Assembly (NCBI RefSeq): GCF_001832885.1
Contig: NZ_MKIQ01000026.1
Span: 62,001 to 126,000, forward strand
DNA length: 64,000 nucleotides
Direction of reading: 5' to 3'
Source of the DNA: Floricoccus penangensis
GTDB taxonomy: Bacteria > Bacillota > Bacilli > Lactobacillales > Streptococcaceae
The translations under genes and the position numbers were made by a program. Each line of letters opens with the position of its first letter. Position 1 is the stretch's first letter. Below the pieces are notes generated by a model that worked only from the letters and a program-made list of their open reading frames with translations, searched no databases and was not told the DNA's origin. Shown one piece after another: positions 47,241 through 55,078 of this stretch.

Positions 47241-47996
47241 ATGGATATTTTTCTTAGAGGAATGAAAGAGGTATTTAATCCAAAACGTATTTGGGAGGAA
47301 CTTAAAAGCCTTGACCTAAATGAAAAGCTATTGCTATCTTTCATGATTTTCTCAGTTTTTTTAGCCTTTATTTTTGATAAAAATGGCTCAGGTGGATTGC
47401 TCGGATTTGTTACGGGAGTTTTCACGATTGTGAATTTAATTTTGATTGCGCGTGGAAAGTTGACTAACTATTTATGGGGAATAGGTTCCTGTGTTTCTTG
47501 GCTAGCAGTAGCAGTAAATAATATGCTTATTGGCGATATTGTTTCGCAAACATTTCACTTGCTTATGCAATTTATAGGGATTTATGCTTGGCAAAAGGTA
47601 ATGGAGCATGCCTCTACTACAGAAATTGAACCAAAAAAATTATCAAGAAAAGCAGCAGTCTTATCATTTGTAGGAGCAATTGTTCTTTACTTTGCCATGG
47701 TTTATTTTTCAATTAAAGCGGGTGGTAATTTAGTTTGGTTGAGCTCAGCTATTCTCCCAGCGTCAATTATTGCACAATTTTTGATGACCTATGGCTATAG
47801 TTCTCAGTGGATTTTTTGGCTAACAGTTAATATAATAAATATAATTATATGGAGTATACGCTTAGCAGAAGGTGGATCATCAGCCTTGTCAATGCTTGTA
47901 CTTAATTCAATGATGTTTATTAACTCACTCTACGGTATTTATGTTTGGTACGCGATTAGAGATAAAATGAAAAGGATATTAAATAAAAAAGGTTAG
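47241..47996 (+). CDS. pnuC: Nicotinamide riboside transporter PnuC
   Basis: PnuC is a facilitated-diffusion channel for nicotinamide riboside, a salvage precursor of NAD. The 251-aa product is strongly hydrophobic, with about seven helices (for example LLSFMIFSVFLAFIF and GFVTGVFTIVNLILIA) and the family's WxxW-type segment near NYLWGIGSCVSWLAVAVNN. The frame opens at 47220, but AAGGAG is 4 nt before the ATG at 47241, which I prefer. nadR follows 4 bp later; the kinase traps the incoming riboside, so the two genes form a NAD-salvage unit. Confidence 0.93.
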   Translation: MDIFLRGMKEVFNPKRIWEELKSLDLNEKLLLSFMIFSVFLAFIFDKNGSGGLLGFVTGVFTIVNLILIARGKLTNYLWGIGSCVSWLAVAVNNMLIGDIVSQTFHLLMQFIGIYAWQKVMEHASTTEIEPKKLSRKAAVLSFVGAIVLYFAMVYFSIKAGGNLVWLSSAILPASIIAQFLMTYGYSSQWIFWLTVNIINIIIWSIRLAEGGSSALSMLVLNSMMFINSLYGIYVWYAIRDKMKRILNKKG

Positions 47997-48000
47997 ATTT

Positions 48001-49146
48001 ATGACTACTAATAATATTTCAAAAGGAAAATTAAAAGGACAAAAAATCGGAATATATTTCGGAACTTTTGCTCCTCTTCATATTGGACACCAACAACAGA
48101 TATATAAAACAGCTGCCTTAAACGAAGGTGTTCTACTCGTAGCCTCGGGTTATGATGGGGATCGTGGAGATAAGATTGGTCTTAATTTAGAAAAAAGATA
48201 CCGTTATTTACGTCAGGCCTTCAATGATGAAGCAGACATTAAAGTAGCGAAACTTGATGAAAACGGAATGCCACCAATGCCAGATGGATGGGATGTGTGG
48301 ACTGAACGCTTATTAAGTTTGATTTACGAAAACACAATTCAGAAGAATCTCCATGTTACTTTCTATGTTGGTGAAGAGGAATATGTAACAGAGCTTTCAA
48401 AACGTTTTCCAATAGATGATGGTAATACTTACTCAGTAGAGAGAGCAGATCGCCATGATATTTTAATATCTTCAACTATGATTCGTGAAAACCCACAAGC
48501 TCATTGGAATGATATTAACCGTGTATTTCGTCGTCACTTTTCAAAAGTTGTTACCTTAATGGGTGGAGCATCAACCGGTAAATCAACTCTCGTTCGTCGT
48601 TTGGCACGTTCTATAAGTGCACCATTTTCGGAAGAGTATGCTCGTTATTATGAAGAAGTTTCAAATATTGATGATGATGAATTGCGTTTGGATGACTATG
48701 CACGCCTAATTTTAGGACAATATGATGCAAACTCAAATGAAATTTGTTCACCATCTAATAACGGAATTGTCTTTTTGGACACGGATGCTATAGTGACACG
48801 AGTTTATGCAAAACTATATTTATCAAAAGAAGAACAAGAAGATTTAGAACCACTTTTCCAAAGAACTATTAGACAGGAAAAAATGGATTTAATCTTAGTT
48901 ATTCCGCCAATTACTAAATATGTTAATGACGGCTTTAGAAACATGGTTTGGGAAGAAAGTCGCTATGAATTCCATGAAGAATTGATGCGTCAACTTGATG
49001 AATTCGGTCTTATGAACAAGGTTGTTGTGCTTGATGATAAGGGAGATGGAGGACGTGATGAATATGGCTATCTTGCTCGCTATCATCATGCAATCGATGC
49101 CGTTAAAGAGTATACAGGAGTCGAGATTCAGCGCTTAGAATATTAA
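48001..49146 (+). CDS. nadR: Bifunctional NMN adenylyltransferase / ribosylnicotinamide kinase NadR
   Basis: NadR phosphorylates nicotinamide riboside to NMN and adenylates it to NAD. 381 aa: N-terminal nucleotidyltransferase with GIYFGTFAPLHIGHQQQI (HxGH motif) at residue 17 and ISSTMIRENP near 157; C-terminal P-loop kinase with GGASTGKSTLVRRLA near 187. The N-terminal helix-turn-helix repressor domain of enterobacterial NadR is absent, so it has no evident regulatory DNA binding. It is co-transcribed with pnuC. Confidence 0.95.
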   Translation: MTTNNISKGKLKGQKIGIYFGTFAPLHIGHQQQIYKTAALNEGVLLVASGYDGDRGDKIGLNLEKRYRYLRQAFNDEADIKVAKLDENGMPPMPDGWDVWTERLLSLIYENTIQKNLHVTFYVGEEEYVTELSKRFPIDDGNTYSVERADRHDILISSTMIRENPQAHWNDINRVFRRHFSKVVTLMGGASTGKSTLVRRLARSISAPFSEEYARYYEEVSNIDDDELRLDDYARLILGQYDANSNEICSPSNNGIVFLDTDAIVTRVYAKLYLSKEEQEDLEPLFQRTIRQEKMDLILVIPPITKYVNDGFRNMVWEESRYEFHEELMRQLDEFGLMNKVVVLDDKGDGGRDEYGYLARYHHAIDAVKEYTGVEIQRLEY

Positions 49147-49170
49147 AAAAACGCCATTGGCGTTTTTAAG
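49147..49170 (+). terminator. Terminator after nadR
   Basis: AAAAACGCC-ATT-GGCGTTTTT, immediately after the stop; symmetric and potentially bidirectional. Confidence 0.85.
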
Positions 49171-49222
49171 ATGAAAAATTTAAATTATAAATACGTATAT
49201 AAATATAAGGAAGGTATTAATT

Positions 49223-49438
49223 ATGGCAGAATTAAAATTTGAAATTGAAGAATCATTGATTGTATTATCTGAAAATGAAAAGGGGTGGACTAAGGAGCTA
49301 AATCGTGTATCGTGGAACGGTGCACCTGCTAAGTACGATATCCGTTCATGGAGTCCAGATCATACAAAAATGGGTAAAGGAATTACTTTTACAAATGAAG
49401 AATTCCAAGTTCTATTACAAGAACTTGGAAATAAGTAA
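49223..49438 (+). CDS. ydbC: PC4/YdbC-family ssDNA-binding protein
   Basis: A 71-aa PC4-like protein of the YdbC family, first characterised structurally in Lactococcus. It binds single-stranded DNA without sequence preference. The fold pattern LKFEIEESLIVLSENEKGW, VSWNGAPAKYDIRSWSPD and MGKGITFTNEEFQVLLQEL covers the whole protein. The start follows AAGGAAGG. The stop is directly abutted by the stop of the convergent gene with no base between, and an 11-bp perfect inverted repeat occupies its last codons. Confidence 0.92.
   Translation: MAELKFEIEESLIVLSENEKGWTKELNRVSWNGAPAKYDIRSWSPDHTKMGKGITFTNEEFQVLLQELGNK
49403..49430. terminator. Inverted repeat within the end of ydbC, possible convergent attenuator
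   Basis: TTCCAAGTTCT/AGAACTTGGAA (11-bp perfect stem, 6-nt loop) lies inside coding sequence where two convergent genes meet. Neither strand has a strong T-run, so it may pause polymerase or protect the 3' end rather than terminate fully. Confidence 0.4.
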
Positions 49439-49789
49439 TTATTTGATGAATGAAATAATTACCATTGCATAGAAAAATGCAAGGGCGATAAAGAAAGTTA
49501 AACGCCAGAATAGCTTAATAAAAGATCCTAGATCAAATCGACGTAATCTAAATAGTTGATTAAATAAAATAATTAATCCAACTATTGATATGATGATTAG
49601 AAAATAAGGAAGCGCGCTCATCTGCGTAAACTTTAGGGAAAAGAAGCGAATTCCAAATATAATAAAGAAGGTCGCTAAATCAGGAACCCTAAATTTTGAA
49701 AAGCTTCTAATGTGAAAGAAACGAAAGAATAAACTTACCAGCAATATTACTATTATTGGGTAAATTAAGGCGAATATTTTTAAAATCAT
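49439..49789 (-). CDS. DUF3397 family membrane protein
   Basis: A 116-aa protein with four predicted membrane helices (about residues 4-22, 37-52, 60-82 and 92-114), separated by short basic loops (RSFSKFRVPDLATF; FRLRRFDLGSFIKLFWR). The second loop and spacing match the DUF3397 family, conserved next to ydbC or other genes in Lactobacillales but with no known function. No soluble domain or enzyme motif. Convergent with ydbC, stops abutting. Confidence 0.8.
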   Translation of the reverse strand: MILKIFALIYPIIVILLVSLFFRFFHIRSFSKFRVPDLATFFIIFGIRFFSLKFTQMSALPYFLIIISIVGLIILFNQLFRLRRFDLGSFIKLFWRLTFFIALAFFYAMVIISFIK

Positions 49790-49853
49790 AAATTAATTAT
49801 AGCACGATAATATTTATTTTGGGATAGGTATTATCGTAAATTTATTTTAATAT

Positions 49854-49894
49854 AAACAAGGCTTCCATTACTATTTGTAAGGGAAGCCTTGTTT
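49854..49894 (-). terminator. Terminator of the PadR/DUF2812/CPBP operon
   Basis: AAACAAGGCTTCC pairs with GGGAAGCCTTGTTT around a 14-nt loop. T-runs are short on both strands; located 25 bp after the CPBP stop. Confidence 0.65.
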
Positions 49895-49918
49895 GATATG
49901 TAGGTTAAATTTAAAATA

Positions 49919-50623
49919 TCATACGATGTTAAAGTAGATCAAAGTTAATATAACAGCTCCAATAGAGTTGTTTAAAGCATGTACAAGAATTGAATCTGCT
50001 AAGTTCCATCTTCTTTTATATGCAAGATATAATGTTAGCCCCATTAAGAAATAGATTGTGAAACTTATGATATTATCAAAACCATGTATTAGTGCAAATC
50101 CTATTGAGCTAATTATTATCGTCAGAGTTTTATATTTATTTTGAAAGAATAGTGAGGTAAAGATTCCGCGGAAAATTAACTCCTCCATGAAAGGTGCAAA
50201 TACAACAAGTGAAAGAATAAAAACGATAAAATATTCTAAAGATATGTTGTTTATCATATCAAATAAAATTTTGTCGTTACTACTACTACTATTGTGAAAA
50301 ATAATAGAATTTGCTAATGATAAAACCCTAAATATAACTCTGAATGCTACTAGATATAATATGTCCATCAGAATATCCTTTTTGGAAAATGAATGAAGGC
50401 TCATTCCAGAGATATTTTTATAATAATTAAGGAGTAATCGTATTATTAAGGATATGAATGCGATTATCATAAATGCGATTATCCAATTTATATAAGATGG
50501 ATAGTTTTTGCTTGCTGTAGATGCGATTAGAACAGTAGTCATAGGTAATGATGCTATGATTACGAGTACAAAAATTTTTATTAAATCAAATAAATTTTCG
50601 GATAATGTTTTTTCTTTTTTCAT
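49919..50623 (-). CDS. CPBP-family intramembrane metalloprotease
   Basis: A 234-aa protein with about seven membrane helices, of the CAAX protease and bacteriocin-processing (Abi) family. The active-site motifs are present: PFMEELIFRGIF (EExxxR) near residue 147, GFALIHG (His) near 180 and LVHALNNSIGA (HxxxN) near 213. Relatives give self-immunity to bacteriocins or process signalling peptides; the substrate is unknown here. Last gene of the operon behind PadR, with AAGGA before the ATG and 12 bp after the padR stop. Confidence 0.88.
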   Translation of the reverse strand: MKKEKTLSENLFDLIKIFVLVIIASLPMTTVLIASTASKNYPSYINWIIAFMIIAFISLIIRLLLNYYKNISGMSLHSFSKKDILMDILYLVAFRVIFRVLSLANSIIFHNSSSSNDKILFDMINNISLEYFIVFILSLVVFAPFMEELIFRGIFTSLFFQNKYKTLTIIISSIGFALIHGFDNIISFTIYFLMGLTLYLAYKRRWNLADSILVHALNNSIGAVILTLIYFNIV

Positions 50624-50635
50624 TTTTTTTCCTTA

Positions 50636-50956
50636 TTAATATTCTTCAGTTACTTTTAGTCCATTGTCTAATAATTCCTGCAGTCTTTTGATTTCATCTT
50701 GAACAACTGTTTTTCCTTGGTCAGTTATTAAGTATTCTTTTTTACGCGAATTATCGGCTTCTTCGAGTTCAACAATCCATTCTTTATCAACTAGAGTATT
50801 TAAGGCTCCATAAAGTGTTCCTGCAGCAAGTTTAACCCTACCGCCTGACATCTCTTCAGTATTTTGCATTATTCCGTAGCCATGCAAGGGCTCATAAAGA
50901 GACAGTAAGATATAGTAGACAGCCTCAGTTAATACTATTTTTTTTAATTTAGCCAT
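50636..50956 (-). CDS. PadR-family transcriptional regulator
   Basis: A 106-aa winged-helix regulator of the small PadR-s2 type. The N-terminal helix LTEAVYYILLSLYEPLHGYGI, the recognition segment LAAGTLYGALNTLVDKEWI and the wing RKKEYLITDQGKTV are diagnostic. A C-terminal helix serves dimerisation. It is the fourth gene of the operon, after three DUF2812 genes, and probably represses the operon from the dyad at 52644-52658. PadR-s2 proteins often sense hydrophobic or antimicrobial compounds; nothing in the sequence names the ligand. Confidence 0.92.
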   Translation of the reverse strand: MAKLKKIVLTEAVYYILLSLYEPLHGYGIMQNTEEMSGGRVKLAAGTLYGALNTLVDKEWIVELEEADNSRKKEYLITDQGKTVVQDEIKRLQELLDNGLKVTEEY

Positions 50957-50962
50957 TTTCCC

Positions 50963-51502
50963 TCACTCACTAACTATATTTTCATTTTTTAATATTTTCT
51001 TTTTTTCATCAAGTTTGAAGTAACACAGTACCCACATTAAAATATCAACAATTGATAATATAAAAAGTAATTTATAATATTTTGTGCCACGAAATAGTAA
51101 TGAGTATAGAAAAAGTAGTATTGAAAAGACTAATAATATTATAGAAAGTCTTATCAACTTATTTAAATAGTCAATCCTAGATTGGTTATCTGAGAAAAGT
51201 TCAAATTCTTCTTCATTATCAGTGTTTTCTTTTGCTAAATATACCCAATTTAAATATTGGCCAACTTTTTGGACATCAAATGATTGCAGAAAGTCTAGAT
51301 ATTCTTTATTTTTCTTTTTACCACCATTTAAATAGTCCAATCGATATGTATATTCATTAGGTTTTCCTTTGTAAAACTTATAATAAAAAGAAAATTTAAC
51401 CTTCTCAAGTTGCCAACCCTGTGCGGACATATCATTTAACCATTTTTCTTCTTTATCAAAATTCCAAAAAAGAAATGTTTTAAATATTTTTTTCTCTGTC
51501 AT
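50963..51502 (-). CDS. DUF2812 membrane protein, third copy
   Basis: A 179-aa DUF2812 protein: a soluble N-terminal domain (about 1-125) opening with KTFLFWNFDKEEKWLNDMS and AQGWQLEKV, followed by two C-terminal helices. DUF2812 proteins are typically encoded next to PadR regulators and have no known biochemical function. It is most like the first copy (shared EEKWLNDMSAQGWQL). The frame opens at 51517, overlapping the previous gene; GTGAGG lies at a good distance from the ATG at 51502, which I chose. Confidence 0.82.
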   Translation of the reverse strand: MTEKKIFKTFLFWNFDKEEKWLNDMSAQGWQLEKVKFSFYYKFYKGKPNEYTYRLDYLNGGKKKNKEYLDFLQSFDVQKVGQYLNWVYLAKENTDNEEEFELFSDNQSRIDYLNKLIRLSIILLVFSILLFLYSLLFRGTKYYKLLFILSIVDILMWVLCYFKLDEKKKILKNENIVSE

Positions 51503-51509
51503 CCTAACC

Positions 51510-52061
51510 TCACTCACTGATTATCTGTTCTTTTTCAATCTCTTTTTTGCTTTTATGAATTTTATAAATTCTGCTTAGTTGCATTATAACTAAAATACTA
51601 ATTGCCAAAAATCCAAATGAGAACAATAGTTTTCTTGTAATCGTCCATGCTGGAAATTCTTTAATAGCTGGAATAAAAGTAAATAACATGATGCACGAAA
51701 ATGCTAAAAAGGATGACCAAAGATATTTTTCTACTCTGTTTAGATAGTTAGTCTTTGATACATTATCAGAGAATAAGTCGAAATCCCCATCTGAGGCCTC
51801 TTTCTCTAAATATAATTTTTCGCTATTTCGTCCTATATATCTTATATTCATTTCTTTTAAAAAATCAATATATTTTTTTGTCTCTTTTTGATTTCTATCA
51901 GTAAAATATATTTTATATTGATATCTATCAGGTTGACAATCAGATAAATAATATTTAGTAGAAGAAATTCTTTTTAAGCGCCATCCTTCTTTTGCTAAAT
52001 TATTCAAATATTCTTCTTCTTTAACAAAATCATTTGATTTTATGTAAACAGTTTTTTCCAT
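51510..52061 (-). CDS. DUF2812 membrane protein, second copy
   Basis: A 183-aa paralogue with the same layout: EEEYLNNLAKEGWRLKRI at the start, a Tyr-rich central region (CQPDRYQYKIYFTDRN), two hydrophobic helices (about 118-138 and 150-170) and a Lys/Glu-rich tail. It is the most diverged of the three. The ribosome binding site is ATGAGG. The function is unknown; in the operon order it lies between two more similar copies, which suggests an old duplication followed by specialisation. Confidence 0.82.
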   Translation of the reverse strand: MEKTVYIKSNDFVKEEEYLNNLAKEGWRLKRISSTKYYLSDCQPDRYQYKIYFTDRNQKETKKYIDFLKEMNIRYIGRNSEKLYLEKEASDGDFDLFSDNVSKTNYLNRVEKYLWSSFLAFSCIMLFTFIPAIKEFPAWTITRKLLFSFGFLAISILVIMQLSRIYKIHKSKKEIEKEQIISE

Positions 52062-52081
52062 CTTATAACCTCATTAGTCAA

Positions 52082-52606
52082 TTAATTACTTTTTTCGAGA
52101 ACATTTTTCTTTTTGTTGATTTTTGATAATCCACTTAACCATATAATTATCAAGATTATAAGTGCTGTGGAAATATAAGGAGCTAGCATTAATTCTGTAT
52201 TTGATGATACTAAAAGAAGATTTAATATAAAACAAGAAATAGTCATTGTACTAGATTTTAGAAGTTTATTTAAAAAATTAATACGGTACTGCTTATCTGG
52301 AAAAAGTTCAAATACTTGATCACTAGAATTTTCATTTTCCATAGATAGATATAACAAATTATATGTTTGACCAACTTTTTCGATTCCAAAGGATTGGATA
52401 GAATTTAAGTATTCTTGATTTTTTTCTTTACTATTATCTAAATAGTCAATTTTATAGATATATGTATTTGGCTGACAACTCTTAAATGTATATTTTGTTC
52501 TTTTGATTTCTGTAAGTTGCCAACCCTGTGCGGACATATCATTTAGCCATTTTTCTTCTTCATCAAACTGCCAGAAGAGAAAAAATTTTTTAACTTTTTT
52601 TTCCAT
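52082..52606 (-). CDS. DUF2812 membrane protein, first copy
   Basis: A 174-aa paralogue and first gene of the operon. KFFLFWQFDEEEKWLNDMS and AQGWQLTEI at the N-terminus, CQPNTYIYKIDYLDNSK in the middle, then two helices (about 122-140 and 143-160) and a short basic tail. GTGAGG precedes the ATG. It lies directly behind a consensus promoter and a PadR-type dyad. I cannot assign a reaction; membrane-associated sensing or defence against membrane-active compounds is a guess from context. Confidence 0.83.
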   Translation of the reverse strand: MEKKVKKFFLFWQFDEEEKWLNDMSAQGWQLTEIKRTKYTFKSCQPNTYIYKIDYLDNSKEKNQEYLNSIQSFGIEKVGQTYNLLYLSMENENSSDQVFELFPDKQYRINFLNKLLKSSTMTISCFILNLLLVSSNTELMLAPYISTALIILIIIWLSGLSKINKKKNVLEKSN

Positions 52607-52643
52607 CTTATTTCCTCACCTAATTATTTCCCTTTTTTATTTA

Positions 52644-52658
52644 TATCGGTATCCGATA
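52644..52658 (-). promoter_or_regulatory. Probable PadR operator
   Basis: TATCGG-TAT-CCGATA is a perfect 6-3-6 dyad just downstream of the -10 box, around +1 to +13. A further half-site (TATATCGG) lies in the spacer between -35 and -10. The ATCGG half-site differs from the common PadR ATGT/ACAT element, so the pairing with the PadR of this operon is inferred from position. Confidence 0.6.
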
Positions 52659-52663
52659 CAGTT

Positions 52664-52692
52664 AATATATCATCTTCCGATATAACTGTCAA
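52664..52692 (-). promoter_or_regulatory. Promoter of the DUF2812/PadR/CPBP operon
   Basis: On the minus strand a consensus -35 TTGACA, a 17-bp spacer and -10 TATATT. This strong promoter would need the nearby operator to keep it shut. Confidence 0.82.
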
Positions 52693-52845
52693 CGATATAT
52701 TAAAAAAGTAAAAAAAAAAAGAAATCTGTTGATGGCAAATTTCTTTCATATCACTTGAGTTGGTAGAGACTTAAGTGATTTTGGCATAAAGTTTTTTAAT
52801 TAAAAATACACGAAGAGCTAGTTATTAATTAGTTTAAAGCACATG

Positions 52846-52887
52846 TATTTTAGTAAACCTCTTAATTATTATAGGTTTACTAAAATA
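52846..52887. repeat. Orphan 15-bp inverted repeat in a gene-free stretch
   Basis: TATTTTAGTAAACCT and AGGTTTACTAAAATA pair perfectly over 15 bp around a 12-nt loop. The stretch 52693-52931 has no gene; it also holds two weaker hairpins (AGAAAT/ATTTCT near 52720-52748 and ATCACTT/AAGTGAT near 52755-52785). No T-run follows on either strand, so it is not an ordinary terminator. Confidence 0.6.
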
Positions 52888-52931
52888 ATATCACTTTACA
52901 GAATTTTTGCAATACTTTTTATAAAAAGAAC

Positions 52932-52970
52932 AAAAAATAAGCACCTCTCTAAGTATTGAGAAGTGCTTAT
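52932..52970 (-). terminator. Terminator of the ybaK gene
   Basis: On the minus strand ATAAGCACTTCTC pairs with GAGAGGTGCTTAT, followed by TTTTTTG, 4 bp after the stop. Confidence 0.88.
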
Positions 52971-52973
52971 AAA

Positions 52974-53444
52974 TTACTCTATTAAATCAGCAAACTCAGC
53001 ATTAACAAAATTTGCTAATTCCTGAGGATTTATCTGGATACTTTTCCCAACTTCACCCGCAGATACAATCATGAATTCTTTATCTTGAGCTATTGTATCA
53101 ATGAAAATTGGGAATTTCTTAGTTTGCCAGATTCCAACAGGGTTATTGGCTCCGTGAATATAACCAGTTGTTTTTTGAAGATCTTTAAGTGGTATCATGG
53201 CAACTTTTTTATTGCCACTAGCAGTTGCTAACTTTTTATAGGATAGGTGTTGAGTGATTGGAATGATTCCTATTACTGGTCCAGTATTATTTCCGATGAG
53301 TGCTAAGGTTTTATAGATGTCATCTTCTAATACATTATCTGGTTTTTCACCTTCTAATGCATTTATTTCCATGCCTATGTGAGCAATATCTGCCTTATAT
53401 AGAATTTGTTCAACTAAGGTTTTTTTATGTTTTTTCTTAGCCAT
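52974..53444 (-). CDS. ybaK: Cys-tRNA(Pro)/Cys-tRNA(Cys) deacylase YbaK
   Basis: A 156-aa trans-editing deacylase of the YbaK/ProX family that removes cysteine mischarged onto tRNA-Pro. The conserved core is KTLALIGNNTGPVIGIIPI near residue 45, KKVAMIPLKDLQKTTGYIHGA with the catalytic Lys and GxxxP region near 80-97, and FIDTIAQ near 113. Length and motifs are typical. It starts 12 bp after the popT stop, so the two may be co-transcribed. Confidence 0.9.
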   Translation of the reverse strand: MAKKKHKKTLVEQILYKADIAHIGMEINALEGEKPDNVLEDDIYKTLALIGNNTGPVIGIIPITQHLSYKKLATASGNKKVAMIPLKDLQKTTGYIHGANNPVGIWQTKKFPIFIDTIAQDKEFMIVSAGEVGKSIQINPQELANFVNAEFADLIE

Positions 53445-53456
53445 AAATAATTCTTT

Positions 53457-54305
53457 CTATTTGTATTTCTCTTCTAATCCACTCATCCAAAGGCCTAATA
53501 GAACTCCCAGTCCAAAAAGGATAAGTGAGATGATAAATGTTCCAAACCCAGCTCCTGTGTAAGAAATAGATTCAGCAGATCTAGGATTTGGTATTAGAAT
53601 AAGTAGTGTACTTGCTAATACAATACCAATGATAAAGTGGTAGACGCGTGAATAGTAGTGTTCTAAGAGATACTCCATAAGTTTTGAAAATAGTAATATT
53701 GCAAGTATTCCACCAATAGTAATTGGAAGGAAGACGCCTAGAAGATCAAAATTCTTAAATCCAGCAAGCATAGGGCCGTACAAACCCAATATTAGAAGGA
53801 AGTTTGAAGGACTTAGCCCAGGGACTAGCACTCCAAGTGCGATAAGAGCTCCTGCTAAGATAAATGTAGCAAAGTTTGCAGGTAGTGTGCCAAACATATA
53901 AGGCATGAAATATAAGAATAAACCACCAGCAATAAAGCTACCTATTAACCAGGTTAAATCTGCTCTCGTATGTTGGCCGCCTTGCTTACTAGATGCTTCA
54001 CGCCAAAGTGAAGGAATACTACCAACGATTGCCCCAGCAAATCCCCATAGGACAATGACCTGATAATTTGCTAAGAGATATTCAAGTGGAGCTGATAAAA
54101 TACCGATTCCAAGTATTCCACCAATTCCAACAGGTAGGAAGTATAGGAAATTTTCTTTAAAGTTTTCGCGAATATGGGCAAGGAAATGAAGCATTCTATC
54201 ATATAAGCCTAAAATCGCTGCAAGTACGCCTCCCGAGACTCCGGGTAATATAAATCCAAGGGCAATGATTACACCCTTAAACATTCTAATAAACCAATCT
54301 TTCAT
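53457..54305 (-). CDS. popT: DUF368 polyprenyl-phosphate translocase
   Basis: A 282-aa polytopic membrane protein of the DUF368 family, recently assigned as a flippase that returns undecaprenyl phosphate to the inner leaflet for reuse in wall synthesis. The two internally repeated glycine-rich motifs are GFILPGVSGGVLAAILGLYDR near residue 16 and a second one (LVPGLSPSNFLLILGLYGPM) near 165, each shown here within 20-21 characters and typical of the inverted-repeat architecture. The frame opens at 54359; the ATG at 54305 is the first that matches homologues (MKDWFIRMFKG). A terminator upstream separates it from thiT. Confidence 0.87.
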   Translation of the reverse strand: MKDWFIRMFKGVIIALGFILPGVSGGVLAAILGLYDRMLHFLAHIRENFKENFLYFLPVGIGGILGIGILSAPLEYLLANYQVIVLWGFAGAIVGSIPSLWREASSKQGGQHTRADLTWLIGSFIAGGLFLYFMPYMFGTLPANFATFILAGALIALGVLVPGLSPSNFLLILGLYGPMLAGFKNFDLLGVFLPITIGGILAILLFSKLMEYLLEHYYSRVYHFIIGIVLASTLLILIPNPRSAESISYTGAGFGTFIISLILFGLGVLLGLWMSGLEEKYK

Positions 54306-54334
54306 TTTGTTATATTTCTCTCTTTCTTGATAAT

Positions 54335-54364
54335 AAAAAATAACCGTGAGGTATATCACGGTTA
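54335..54364 (-). terminator. Terminator of thiT
   Basis: TAACCGTGA/TCACGGTTA (9-bp perfect stem, 6-nt loop) followed on the minus strand by TTTTTT; 7 bp after the thiT stop. Confidence 0.9.
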
Positions 54365-54370
54365 ATTATA

Positions 54371-54910
54371 TCATGGTTGCAAGATTTTTGGAAACTGGTT
54401 AACAATAAATGATACAACTATACTTGCAATTAATGCAGTTAGAAGGGCACTAGTACCATTAATAACTAAAGAGTAAGATACAGCTCCCCAACCTTTCCAT
54501 GCATATTGACTCCAGAAAATTACACCAGCGACAAAGTGCCAGAAGAATCTTGCGAAAGTTGCAAAGAAGCTAGCTACAACTATCCAAAATGTTGTATTTG
54601 ATTTCAATTTTGATCTGAAGATACCTGCTGTTCCTCCGAATACAAATGCTACTATATACTCAATAATTACTTGAGAAAGTGATAGATAGTATACTTGTCC
54701 GGTTACAAAATGTAAGAGTCCCCAAAGAAGTCCAGCTAATAATCCAGGACATAAACCACGTCTTAGACCAAATAATACAATGATGGTTTGGCCTAGACTG
54801 ATATCAATCCAGCCAATGTTAACTTTCAACGCTGAAAGTACCATAGCAAGAGCAGCACAGATAGAGGCTTCTACAAGAATTCTCAAATCTAGTTTACCTT
54901 TTTGCGACAT
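54371..54910 (-). CDS. thiT: Thiamine transporter ThiT (ECF S component)
   Basis: ThiT is the membrane-embedded thiamine-binding subunit that works with the shared ECF energising module (EcfA, EcfA', EcfT, encoded elsewhere). 179 aa with six helices; the LVEASICAALAMVLSALK helix near the N-terminus carries the Ala motif that contacts EcfT, and GLLWGLLHFVTGQVY holds the Trp/His residues of the binding pocket. A TPP riboswitch lies directly upstream, confirming the vitamin. The absence of thiN beside rpe fits a scheme of thiamine salvage with the kinase elsewhere. Confidence 0.95.
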   Translation of the reverse strand: MSQKGKLDLRILVEASICAALAMVLSALKVNIGWIDISLGQTIIVLFGLRRGLCPGLLAGLLWGLLHFVTGQVYYLSLSQVIIEYIVAFVFGGTAGIFRSKLKSNTTFWIVVASFFATFARFFWHFVAGVIFWSQYAWKGWGAVSYSLVINGTSALLTALIASIVVSFIVNQFPKILQP

Positions 54911-54967
54911 AAAAAAATCCTCCTAAATTTCACAAGGAAGATGTATTATCTATAAATATATAGTAAC

Positions 54968-55050
54968 ACATCCCTACGACGGTATTAACCGTATCAGGTT
55001 CTGAGGGTGAATCTCAACCAGAAGAATCAACTTCCAGTACCCCTTGCGTA
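54968..55050 (-). promoter_or_regulatory. TPP riboswitch (THI element) of thiT
   Basis: On the minus strand the aptamer runs from CGCAAGGGGTAC through the pyrimidine-sensing TGAGATT and ACCCTCAGAACCTGAT to GGTTAATACCGTCGTAGGGA, the diagnostic 3' half. It ends about 58 nt before the thiT ATG. Bound thiamine pyrophosphate would reduce thiT expression. Confidence 0.95.
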
Positions 55051-55078
55051 TCTTTATTTTAACATAGAAGGGAGCAAA

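Noticed and set aside
50963-52606. Phage or integrative element carrying the DUF2812 genes
   Set aside because: No integrase, transposase, direct repeats or tRNA attachment site was seen around the operon.
55007-55078. N-terminal extension of the frame at 55079
   Set aside because: These codons overlap the TPP riboswitch on the other strand, and the ribosome binding site is directly before 55079.
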